Shown here one piece after another: positions 38,234-50,969 of a DNA stretch of 64,000 nt. The number at the start of each line of letters is the position of its first letter. Positions within the stretch are counted from its first letter, which is position 1. The translations under genes and the position numbers were made by a program. Source of the DNA: Auanema rhodensis (Eukaryota > Nematoda > Chromadorea > Rhabditida > Rhabditidae); the NCBI GenBank assembly GCA_964057225.1, contig OZ059894.1, positions 12,410,131-12,474,130 of the forward strand, given 5' to 3'. Under the pieces are notes generated by a model. The model was not told the DNA's origin and did not search any database. It worked only from the letters and a program-made list of their open reading frames with translations.

Positions 38234-40321
38234 TCTTACAGTATAACAAGTAACTGAACAACATAAGCTCGTCGAGGTTAAACAAGATTGATCATCATTT
38301 AACGAAACGTTTAAATATATGAATGAACTTAACAATTATTTTACCAATATGCCAATGCAACAACTTTTTCTAATGTGAGACAAATTGAAGCCTAATTTGA
38401 TGAAAACTTTGAAACAGTTGCAGTGACTCACACATGAAAACACATGCCAAACCGTTTTTTCTATCTCACAGTATAACAAGTAACTGAACAACATAAGCAC
38501 GTCAAGGTTAAACAAGATTGATCATAATTTAACGAAACGTTTAAATATATGAATGAACTTAACTATTATCTCACCAATATGCCAATAGAACAACTTTTTT
38601 TAATGTGAGACAGATTGCAGCATAATTTGATGAGAACTTTAGAACAGTTGCAGTGACTCACACATGAAAACACATGCCAAACCGTTTTTTCTATCTTACA
38701 GTATAACAAGTAACTGAACAACATAAGCTCGTCGAGGTTAAACAAGATTGATCATCATTTAACGAAACGTTTAAATATATGAATGAACTTAACAATTATT
38801 TTACCAATATGCCAATGCAACAACTTTTTCTAATGTGAGACAAATTGAAGCCTAAGTTGATGAGAACTTTGTAACAGTTGCAGTGACCCACACATGAAAA
38901 CACATGCCAAACCGTTTTTTTTATCTCACAGTACAACAAAAAACTGAGCAACATATGAACATTGTGGTTGAACATGATGAGTCATCATTTACCGAAACGT
39001 TCGTATATATTATATGAATCAACTTAACAAATATTTCACCAATATGCCAATACAACAACATTTTTTCTTAATGTGAGACAAATTGAAGCCTAATTTGATG
39101 AAAACTTTGAAACAGTTGCAGTGACTCACACATGAAAACACATGCCAAACCGTTTTTTCTATCTCACAGTATAACAAGTAACTGAACAACATAAGCACGT
39201 CAAGGTTAAACAAGATTGATCATAATTTAACGAAACGTTTAAATATATGAATGAACTTAACAAATATTTCACCAATATGCCAATACAACAACATTTTTTT
39301 TTAATGTGAGACAAATTGAAGCCTAATTCGATGAAAACTTTGAAACAGTTGCAGTGACTCACACTTGAAAACACATGCCGAACCGTTTTTTTTATCTCAC
39401 AGTATAACAAGTAACTGAACAACATAAGCACGTCAAGGTTAAACAAGATTGATCATAATTTAACGAAACGTTTAAATATATGAATGAACTTAACTATTAT
39501 CTCACCAATATGCCAATGCAACAACTTTTTCTAATGTGAGACAAATTGAAGCCTAAGTTGATGAGAACTTTGTAACAGTTGCAGTGACCCACACATGAAA
39601 ACACATGCCAAACCGTTTTTTCTATCTCACATTATAACAAGTGACTGAACAACATAAGCACGTCAAGGTTAAACAAGATTGATCATCATTTAACGAAACG
39701 TTTAAATATATGAATGAACTCAACAATTATTTTACCAATATGCCAATGCAACAACTTTTTCTAATGTGAGACGAATTGAAGCCTAAGTTGATGTGAACTT
39801 TGGAACAGTTGCAGTGACTCACACTTGAAAACACATGCCGAACCGTTTTTTTTATCTCACAGTACAACAAAAAACTGAGCAACATATGAACATTGTGGTT
39901 GAACATGATGAGTCATCATTTACCGAAACGTTCGTATATATTATATGAATCAACTTAACAAATATTTCACCAATATGCCAATACAACAACATTTTTTTTA
40001 ATGTGAGACAAATTGAAGCCTAATTTGATGAAAACTTTGAAACAGTTGTAGCGACTCACACATGAAAACACATGCCAAACCGTTTTTTCTATCTCACATT
40101 ATAACAAGTAACTGAACAACATAAGCACGTCAAGGTTAAACAAGATTGATCATAATTTAACGAAACGTTTAAATATATGAATGAACTTAACTATTATCTC
40201 ACCAATATGCCAATAGAACAACTTTTTTTAATGTGAGACAGATTGCAGCATAATTTGATGAGAACTTTGTAACAGTTGCAGTGACTCACACTTGAAAACA
40301 CATGCCAAACCGTTTTTTTTA
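36609..40321 (+). repeat. 16-monomer HOR (3,713 bp), copy 1
   Basis: The seven monomers starting at 36609 are followed by 38234 E/B, 38464 C, 38694 E, 38924 B, 39162 G, 39395 C/A, 39625 A (gtgactg), 39855 B (ttgtagcg) and 40092 A/C. The final A/C ends with cacacttg and a long T-run, as monomers before a B usually do, and is followed by the mosaic at 40322. Confidence 0.82.
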
Positions 40322-40551
40322 TCTCACAGTACAACAAAAAACTGAACAACATAAGCACGTCAAGGTTAAACAAGATTGATCATCATTTAACAAAACGTTT
40401 AAATATATGAATGAACTTAACAATTATTTTACCAATATGCCAATGCAACAACTTTTTCTAATGTGAGACAAATTGAAGCCTAAGTTGATGAGAACTTTGT
40501 AACAGTTGCAGTGACCCACACATGAAAACACATGCCATACCGTTTTTTCTA
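40322..40551 (+). repeat. Mosaic monomer B/A/E
   Basis: It begins as type B (acaacaaaaaactga), then reads aacaacataagcacgtcaagg as in A or C. The switch lies in aactga (40340-40345), common to both. From about 40390 it carries caaaacg and gaacttaacaatt, diagnostic of the E at 36609, and ends with the private gccataccg of that E. It is thus the 16-mer's first E monomer with its 5' end replaced. The preceding monomer ends as though a normal B followed, so the exchange point is inside this monomer. Confidence 0.8.
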
Positions 40552-43500
40552 TCTCACATTATAACAAGTAACCGAACAACATAAGCACGTCAAGGTTAAA
40601 CAAGATTGATCATCATTTAACGAAACGTTTAAATATATGAATGAACTCAACAATTATTTTACCAATATGCCAATGCAACAACTTTTTCTAATGTGAGACA
40701 AATTGAAGCCTAAGTTGATGAGAACTTTGTAACAGTTGCAGTGACCCACACATGGAAACACATGCCAAACCGTTTTTTCTATCTCACATTATAACAAGTA
40801 ACTGAACAACATGAGCACGTCAAGGTTAAACAAGATTGATCATCATTTAACGAAACGTTTAAATATATGAATGAACTCAACAATTATTTTACCAATATGC
40901 CAATGCAACAACTTTTTCTAATGTGAGACAAATTGAAGCCTAAGTTGATGTGAACTTTGGAACAGTTGCAGTGACTCACACTTGAAAACACATGCCGAAC
41001 CGTTTTTTTTATCTCACAGTACAACAAAAAACTGAGCAACATATGAACATTGTGGTTGAACATGATGAGTCATCATTTACCGAAACGTTCGTATATATTA
41101 TATGAATCAACTTAACAAATATTTCACCAATATGCCAATACAACAACATTTTTTTTAATGTGAGACAAATTGAAGCTTAAGTTGATGAGAACTTTGGAAC
41201 AGTTGCAGTGACCCACACATGAAAACACATGCCAAACCGTTTTTTCTATCTCACATTATAAGAAGTAACTGAACAACATAAGCACGTCAAGGTTAAACAA
41301 GATTGATCATCATTTAACGAAACGTTTAAATATATGAATGAACTTAACTATTATTTCACCAATATGCCAATACAACAACTTTTTTTAATGTGAGACAAAT
41401 TGCAGCATAATTGGATGAGAACTTTAGAACAGTTGCAGTGACTCACACTTGAAAACACATGCCAAACCGTTTTTTTTATCTCACAGTACAACAAAAAACT
41501 GAGCAACATATGAACATTGTGGTTGAACATGATGAGTCATCATTTACCGAAACGTTCGTATATATTATATAAATCAACTTAACAAATATTTCACCAATAT
41601 GCGAATACAACAACATTTTTTTTTAATGTGAGACAAATTGAAGCCTAATTTGATGAAAACTTTGAAACAGTTGCAGTGACTCACACATGAAAACACATGC
41701 CAAACCGTTTTTTCTATCTCACAGTATAACAAGTAACTGAACAACATAAGCACGTCAAGGTTAAACAAGATTGATCATAATTTAACGAAACGTTTAAATA
41801 TATGAATGAACTTAACTATTATCTCACCAATATGCCAATAGAACAACTTTTTTTAATGTGAGACAGATTGCAGCATAATTTGATGAGAACTTTAGAACAG
41901 TTGCAGTGACTCACACATGAAAACACATGCCAAACCGTTTTTTCTATCTTACAGTATAACAAGTAACTGAACAACATAAGCTCGTCGAGGTTAAACAAGA
42001 TTGATCATCATTTAACGAAACGTTTAAATATATGAATGAACTTAACAATTATTTTACCAATATGCCAATGCAACAACTTTTTCTAATGTGAGACAAATTG
42101 AAGCCTAATTTGATGAAAACTTTGAAACAGTTGCAGTGACTCACACATGAAAACACATGCCAAACCGTTTTTTCTATCTCACAGTATAACAAGTAACTGA
42201 ACAACATAAGCACGTCAAGGTTAAACAAGATTGATCATAATTTAACGAAACGTTTAAATATATGAATGAACTTAACTATTATCTCACCAATATGCCAATA
42301 GAACAACTTTTTTTAATGTGAGACAGATTGCAGCATAATTTGATGAGAACTTTAGAACAGTTGCAGTGACTCACACATGAAAACACATGCCAAACCGTTT
42401 TTTCTATCTTACAGTATAACAAGTAACTGAACAACATAAGCTCGTCGAGGTTAAACAAGATTGATCATCATTTAACGAAACGTTTAAATATATGAATGAA
42501 CTTAACAATTATTTTACCAATATGCCAATGCAACAACTTTTTCTAATGTGAGACAAATTGAAGCCTAAGTTGATGAGAACTTTGTAACAGTTGCAGTGAC
42601 CCACACATGAAAACACATGCCAAACCGTTTTTTTTATCTCACAGTACAACAAAAAACTGAGCAACATATGAACATTGTGGTTGAACATGATGAGTCATCA
42701 TTTACCGAAACGTTCGTATATATTATATGAATCAACTTAACAAATATTTCACCAATATGCCAATACAACAACATTTTTTCTTAATGTGAGACAAATTGAA
42801 GCCTAATTTGATGAAAACTTTGAAACAGTTGCAGTGACTCACACATGAAAACACATGCCAAACCGTTTTTTCTATCTCACAGTATAACAAGTAACTGAAC
42901 AACATAAGCACGTCAAGGTTAAACAAGATTGATCATAATTTAACGAAACGTTTAAATATATGAATGAACTTAACTATTATCTCACCAATATGCCAATAGA
43001 ACAACTTTTTTTAATGTGAGACAGATTGCAGCATAATTTGATGAGAACTTTAGAACAGTTGCAGTGACTCACACATGAAAACACATGCCAAACCGTTTTT
43101 TCTATCTCACATTATAACAAGTAACTGAACAACATAAGCACGTCAAGGTTAAACAAGATTGATCATAATTTAACGAAACGTTTAAATATATGAATGAACT
43201 TAACTATTATCTCACCAATATGCCAATGCAACAACTTTTTCTAATGTGAGACAAATTGAAGCCTAAGTTGATGAGAACTTTGTAACAGTTGCAGTGACCC
43301 ACACATGAAAACACATGCCAAACCGTTTTTTCTATCTCACATTATAACAAGTGACTGAACAACATAAGCACGTCAAGGTTAAACAAGATTGATCATCATT
43401 TAACGAAACGTTTAAATATATGAATGAACTCAACAATTATTTTACCAATATGCCAATGCAACAACTTTTTCTAATGTGAGACGAATTGAAGCCTAAGTTG

Positions 43501-44269
43501 ATGTGAACTTTGGAACAGTTGCAGTGACTCACACTTGAAAACACATGCCGAACCGTTTTTTTTATCTCACAGTACAACAAAAAACTGAGCAACATATGAA
43601 CATTGTGGTTGAACATGATGAGTCATCTTTTACCGAAACGTTCGTATATATTATATGAATCAACTTAACAAATATTTCACCAATATGCCAATACAACAAC
43701 ATTTTTTTTAATGTGAGACAAATTGAAGCCTAATTTGATGAAAACTTTGAAACAGTTGTAGCGACTCACACATGAAAACACATGCCAAACCGTTTTTTCT
43801 ATCTCACATTATAACAAGTAACTGAACAACATAAGCACGTCAAGGTTAAACAAGATTGATCATCATTTAACGAAACGTTTAAATATATGAATGAACTCAA
43901 CAATTATTTTACCAATATGCCAATGCAACAACTTTTTCTAATGTGAGACAAATTGAAGCCTAAGTTGATGAGAACTTTAGAACAGTTGCAGTGACTCACA
44001 CTTGAAAACACATGCCAAACCGTTTTTTTTATCTCACAGTACAACGAATAACTGAGCAACATATGAACATTGGGGTTGAACATGATGAGTCATCATTTAC
44101 CGAAACGTTCGTATATATTATATGAAACAACTTAACAAATATTTCACCAAAATGCCAATACAACAACATTTTTTTTTAATGTGAGACAAATTGAAGCCTA
44201 ATTTGATGAGAACTTTAGAACAGTTGCAGTGACTCACACATGAAAACACATGCCAAACCGTTTTTTCTA
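40322..44269 (+). repeat. 16-monomer HOR, copy 2 (altered 3' part)
   Basis: Starts are 40322 B/A/E mosaic, 40552 A, 40782 A, 41012 B, 41249 D-like, 41479 B, 41717 C, 41947 E/B, 42177 C, 42407 E, 42637 B, 42875 C, 43105 A/C/A, 43335 A, 43565 B, 43802 A and 44032 B. Up to about 42874 the offset to copy 1 is 3,713. Copy 1 has G (39162) where this copy has plain C (42875), and the offset becomes 3,710. From 43335 to 44269 it instead matches 28505-29439 of super-repeat A, including attggggttg in B 44032. Confidence 0.8.
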
Positions 44270-46573
44270 TCTTACAGTATAACAAGTAACTGAACAACAT
44301 AAGCTCGTCGAGGTTAAACAAGATTGATCATCATTTAACGAAACGTTTAAATATATGAATGAACTTAACAATTATTTTACCAATATGCCAATGCAACAAC
44401 TTTTTCTAATGTGAGACAAATTGAAGCCTAAGTTGATGAGAACTTTGTAACAGTTGCAGTGACCCACACATGAAAACACATGCCAAACCGTTTTTTCTAT
44501 CTCACATTATAACAAGTAACTAAACAACATAAGCACGTCAAGGTTAAACAAGATTGATCATCATTTAACGAAACGTTTAAATAAATGAATGAACTCAACA
44601 ATTATTTTACCAATATGCCAATGCAACAACTTTTTCTAATATGAGACAAATTGAAGCCTAAGTTGATGAGAACTTTGTAACAGTTGCAGTGACCCACACA
44701 TGAAAACACATGCCAAACCGTTTTTTCTATCTCACATTATAACAAGTAACTGAACAGCATAAGCACGTCAAGGTTAAACAAGATTGATCATCATTTAACG
44801 AAACGTTTAAATATATGAATGAACTCAACAATTATTTTACCAATATGCCAATGCAACAACTTTTTCTAATGTGAGACAAATTGAAGCCTAAGTTGATGAG
44901 AACTTTGGAACAGTTGCAGTGACCCACACATGAAAACACATGCCAAACCGTTTTTTCTATCTCACATTATAACAAGTAACTGAACAACATAAGCACATCG
45001 AGGTTAAACGAGATTGATCATCATTCAACGAAACGTTTGTATATATGAATGAACTTAACTATTATTTCACCAATATGCCAATACAACAACTTTTTTTAAT
45101 GTGAGACGAATTGCAGCATAATTTGATGAGAACTTTAGAACAGTTGCAGTGACTCACACATGAAAACACATGCCAAACCGTTTTTTCTATCTCACAGTAT
45201 AACAAGTAACTGAACAACATAAGCACGTCAAGGTTAAACAAGATTGATCATAATTTAACGAAACGTTTAAATATATGAATGAACTTAACTATTATTTCAC
45301 CAATATGCCAATACAACAACTTTTTTTAATGTGAGACGAATTGCAGCATAATTTGATGAGAACTTTGGAACAGTTGCAGTGACCCACACATGAAAACACA
45401 TGCCAAACCGTTTTTTCTATCTCACATTATAACAAGTAACTGAACAACATAAGCACATCGAGGTTTAACAAGATTGATCATCATTCAACGAAACGTTTAA
45501 ATATATGAATGAACTCAATAATTATTTTACCAATATGCCAATGCAACAACTTTTTCTATTGTGAGACAAATTGAAGCCTAAGTTGATGAGAACTTTGGAA
45601 CAGTTGCAGTGACTTACACATGAAAACACATGCCAAACCGTTTTTTCTATCTCACATTATAACAAGTAACTGAACAACATAAGCTCGTCGAGGTTGAACA
45701 AGATTGATCATCATTTAACGAAACGTTTAAATATATGAATGAACTCAACAATTATTTTACCAATATGCCAATACAACAACATTTTTTTTAATGTGAGACA
45801 AATTGAAGCCTAATTTGATGAAAACTTTAGAACAGTTGCAGTGACTCACACATGGAAACACATGCCAAACCGTTTTTTCTATCTCACAGTATAACAAGTA
45901 ACTGAACAACATAAGCTCGTCGAGGTTAAACAAGATTGATCATCATTTAACGAAACGTTTAAATATATGAATGAACTTAACAATTATTTTACCAATATGC
46001 CAATGCAACAACTTTTTCTAATGTGAGACAAATTGAAGCCTAAGTTGATGAGAACTTTGGAACAGTTGCAGTGACCCACACATGAAAACACATGCCAAAC
46101 CGTTTTTTCTATCTCACATTATAACAAGTAACTGAACAACATAAGCACATCGAGGTTAAACGAGATTGATCATCATTAAACGAAACGTTTGTATATATGA
46201 ATGAACTCAACAATTATTTCACCAATATGCCAATACAACAACATTTTTTTTAATGTGAGACAAATTGAAGCCTAATTTGATGAAAACTTTAGAACAGTTG
46301 CAGTGACTCACACATGGAAACACATGCCAAACCGTTTTTTCTATCTCACAGTATAACAAGTAACTGAACAACATAAGCTCGTCGAGGTTAAACAAGATTG
46401 ATCATCATTTAACGAAACGTTTAAATATATGAATGAACTTAACAATTATTTTACCAATATGCCAATGCAACAACTTTTTCTAATGTGAGACAAATTGAAG
46501 CCTAAGTTGATGAGAACTTTGGAACAGTTGCAGTGACTCACACATGAAAACACATGCCAAACCGTTTTTTCTA
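44270..46573 (+). repeat. Terminal segment of super-repeat B
   Basis: Starts are 44270 E, 44500 A, 44730 A, 44960 D-like, 45190 C/D, 45420 P-like, 45650 E-like, 45882 E, 46112 Q and 46344 E. From 44500 it repeats 29900-31973 at offset 14,600, with aactaaac and ataaatg at 44500, gaacagcat at 44730 and tctattgtg at 45420. Upstream (43335-44269) the offset is 14,830, so one monomer was lost between the two stretches. The D-like unit at 44960 replaces the C/D of 30360. Confidence 0.82.
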
Positions 46574-49500
46574 TCTCACATTATAACAAGTAACTGAACA
46601 ACATAAGCACATCGAGGTTAAACGAGATTGATCATCATTTAACGAAACGTTCAAATATATGAATGAACTCAACAATTATTTTACCAATATGCCAATGCAA
46701 CAACTTTTTCTAATGTGAGACAAATTGAAGCCTAAGTTGATGAGAACTTTGGAACAGTTGCAGTGACCCACACATGAAAACACATGCCAAACCGTTTTTT
46801 CTATCTCACAGTATAACAAGTAACTGAACAACATAAGCTCGTCGAGGTTAAACAAGATTGATCATCATTTAACGAAACGTTTAAATATATGAATGAACTT
46901 AACAATTATTTTACCAATATGCCAATGCAACAACTTTTTCTAATGTGAGACAAATTGAAGCCTAAGTTGATGAGAACTTTGGAACAGTTGCAGTGACTCA
47001 CACATGAAAACACATGCCAAACCGTTTTTTCTATCTCACATTATAACAAGTAACTTAACAACATAAGCACATCGAGGTTAAACGAGATTGATCATCATTT
47101 AACGAAACGTTTAAATATATGAATGAACTCAACAATTATTTTACCAATATGCCAATGCAACAACTTTTTCTAATGTGAGACAAATTGAAGCCTAAGTTGA
47201 TGAGAACTTTGGAACAGTTGCAGTGACCCACACATGAAAACACATGCCAAACCGTTTTTTCTATCTCACATTATAACAAGTAACTGAACAACATAAGCAC
47301 ATCGAGGTTAAACGAGATTGATCATCATTAAACGAAACGTTTGTATATATGAATGAACTTAACTATTATTTCACCAATATGCCAATACAACAACTTTTTT
47401 TAATGTGAGACAAATTGCAGCATAATTGGATGAGAACTTTAGAACAGTTGCAGTGACTCACACTTGAAAACACATGCCAAACCGTTTTTTTTATCTCACA
47501 GTACAACAGAAAACTGAGCAACATATGAACATTGTGGTTGAACATGATGAGTCATCATTTACCGAAACGTTCGTATATATTATATGAATCAACTTAACAA
47601 ATATTTCACCAATATGCCAATACAACAACATTTTTTTTAATGTGAGACAAATTGAAGCCTAATTTGATGAAAACTTTGAAACAGTTGCAGTGACTCACAC
47701 ATGAAAACACATGCCAAACCGTTTTTTCTATCTCACAGTATAACAAGTAACTGAACAACATAAGCACGTCAAGGTTAAACAAGATTGATCATAATTTAAC
47801 GAAACGTTTAAATATATGAATGAACTTAACTACTATTTCACCAATATGCCAATACAACAACTTTTTTCAATGTGAGACGAATTGCAGCATAATTTGATGA
47901 GAACTTTGGAACAGTTGCAGTGACCCACACATGAAAACACATGCCAAACCGTTTTTTCTATCTCACAGTATAACAAGTAACTGAACAACATAAGCACGTC
48001 AAGGTTAAACAAGATTGATCATAATTTAACGAAACGTTTGTATATATGAATGAATTTAACATTTATTTTACCAATAACCCAATGCAACTATCTTCTCTCA
48101 TGTGAGACAAATTGAAGCCTAAGTTGATAAGAACTTTGGAACAGTTGCAGTGACCCACACATGAAAACACATGCCGAATCGTTTTTACTATCTCACATTA
48201 TAACAAGTAACTGAACAACATAAGCCCATCGAGGTTAAACAAGATTGATCATCATTCAACGAAACGTTTAAATATATAAATGAACTCAATAATTATTTTA
48301 CCAATATGCCAATGCAACAACATTTTTTTTAATGTGAGACAAATTGAAGCCTAATTTGATGAAAACTTTGAAACAGTTGCAGTGACTCACACATGAAAAC
48401 ACATGCCAAACCGTTTTTTCTATCTCACATTATAACAAGTAACTGAACAACATAAACTCGTCGAGGTTGAACAAGATTGATCATCTTTTAACGAAACGTT
48501 TAAATATATGAATGAACTTAACAATTATTTTACCAATATGCCAATGCAACAACTTTTTCTAATGTAAGACAAATTGAAGCCTAAGTTGATGAGAACTTTG
48601 GAACAGTTGCAGTGACTCACACATGAAAACACATGCCAAACCGTTTTTTCTATCTCACATTATAACAAGTAACTGAACAACATAAGCACATCGAGGTTAA
48701 ACGAGATAGATCATCATTTAACGAAACGTTCAAATACATGAATGAACTCAACAATTATTTTACCAATATGCCAATGCAACAACTTTTTCTAATGTGAGAC
48801 AAATTGAAGCCTAAGTTGATGAGAACTTTGGAACAGTTGCAGTGACCCACACATGAAAACACATGCCAAACCGTTTTTTCTATCTCACATTATAACAAGT
48901 AACTGAACAACATAAGCACATCGAGGTTAAACGAGATTGATCATCATTAAACGAAACGTTTGTATATATGAATGAACTCAACAATTATTTTACCAATATG
49001 CCAATACAACAACATTTTTTTTAATCTGAGACAAATTGAAGCCTAATTTGATCAAAACTTTAGAACAGTTGCAGTGACTCACACATGGAAACACATGCCA
49101 AACCGTTTTTTCTATCTCACATTATAACAAGTAACTTAACAACATAAGCACATCGAGGTTAAACGAGATTGATCATCATTAAACGAAACGTTTGTATATA
49201 TGAATGAACTCAACAATTATTTTACCAATATGCCAATACAACAACATTTTTTTTAATCTGAGACAAATTGAAGCCTAAGTTGATGAGAACTTTGGAACAG
49301 TTGCAGTGACTCACACATGAAAACACATGCCAAACCGTTTTTTCTATCTCACATTATAACAAGTAACTTAACAACATAAGCACATCGAGGTTAAACGAGA
49401 TTGATCATCATTAAACGAAACGTTTGTATATATGAATGAACTCAACAATTATTTTACCAATATGCCAATACAACAACATTTTTTTTAATCTGAGACAAAT

Positions 49501-50737
49501 TGAAGCCTAATTTGATCAAAACTTTAGAACAGTTGCAGTGACTCACACATGGAAACACATGCGTAACCGTTTTTTCTATCTCACAGTATAACAAGTAACT
49601 GAACAACATAAGCTCGTCGAGGTTAAACAAGATTGATCATCATTTAACGAAACGTTTAAATATATGAATGAACTTAACAATTATTTTACCAATATGCCAA
49701 TGCAACAACTTTTTCTAATGTGAGACAAATTGAAGCCTAAGTTGATGAGAACTTTGGAACAGTTGCAGTGACCCACACATGAAAACACATGCCAAACCGT
49801 TTTTTCTATCTCACATTATAACAAGTAACTGAACAACATAAGCACATCGAGGTTAAACGAGATTGATCATCATTAAACGAAACGTTTGTATATATGAATG
49901 AACTTAACTATTATTTCACCAATATGCCAATACAACAACTTTTTTTAATGTGAGACAAATTGCAGCATAATTGGATGAGAACTTTAGAACAGTTGCAGTG
50001 ACTCACACTTGAAAACACATGCCAAACCGTTTTTTTTATCTCACAGTACAACAGAAAACTGAGCAACATATGAACATTGTGGTTGAACATGATGATTCAT
50101 CATTTACCGAAACGTTCGTATATATTATATGAATCAACTTAACAAATATTTCACCAATATGCCAATACAACAACATTTTTTTTAATGTGAGACAAATTGA
50201 AGCCTAATTTGATGAAAACTTTGAAACAGTTGCAGTGACTCACACATGAAAACACATGCCAAACCGTTTTTTCTATCTCACATTATAACAAGTAACTGAA
50301 CAACATAAGCACATCGAGGTTAAACGAGATTGATCATCATTAAACGAAACGTTTGTATATATGAATGAACTTAACTATTATTTCACCAATATGCCAATAC
50401 AACAACATTTTTTTTAATGTGAGACAAATTGAAGCCTAATTTGATGAAAACTTTAGAACAGTTGCAGTGACTCACACATGGAAACACATGCCAAACCGTT
50501 TTTTCTATCTCACAGTATAACAAGTAACTGAACAACATAAGCTCGTCGAGGTTAAACAAGATTGATCATCATTTAACGAAACGTTTAAATATATGAATGA
50601 ACTTAACAATTATTTTACCAATATGCCAATGCAACAACTTTTTCTAACGTGAGACAAATTGAAGCCTAAGTTGATGAGAACTTTGGAACAGTTGCAGTGA
50701 CCCACACATGAAAACACATGCCAAACCGTTTTTTCTA

Positions 50738-50969
50738 TCTCACATTATAACAAGTAACTGAACAACATAAGCACATCGAGGTTAAACGAGATTGATCATC
50801 ATTAAACGAAACGTTTGTATATATGAATGAACTCAACAATTATTTTACCAATATGCCAATACAACAACATTTTTTTTAATGTGAGACAAATTGAAGCCTA
50901 ATTTGATGAAAACTTTAGAACAGTTGCAGTGACTCACACATGGAAACACATGCCAAACCGTTTTTTCTA
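50738..50969 (+). repeat. Type Q monomer (reference copy, 232 bp)
   Basis: Q has a D-like 5' half (agcacatcgagg, aaacgag, cattaaacg, cgtttgtatata), then gaactcaacaatt, atacaacaacatttttttt, gaaaactttagaac and catggaaac. The extra 2 bp are in the T-run. It is the commonest longer monomer of the right block, with early copies at 31512 and 46112 at the ends of both super-repeats. Variants include taatctgag (48883-49578) and ttttttgatg (62040-62735, 63196). Confidence 0.82.

Larger units (their letters stand above)
32437..46573 (+). repeat. Super-repeat copy B (~14.1 kb)
   Basis: It starts with A/C 32437, which carries ctcaataatatgcc and taatatgag, as does C 18756 at the start of copy A. Starts continue 32667 E, 32897 A, 33127 A, 33357 B, 33594 A/C, 33824 E, 34054 A, 34283 B, 34521 G, 34754 C, 34984 E, 35214 A, 35444 A, 35674 B, 35911 D-like, 36141 B and 36379 C. 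A 7-mer duplication, two 16-mer HOR copies and a terminal series shared with copy A follow. Relative to A, it gains the 7-mer 36609-38233 and replaces A's 24328-25948 interval with two monomers (40092, 40322). Confidence 0.72.
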
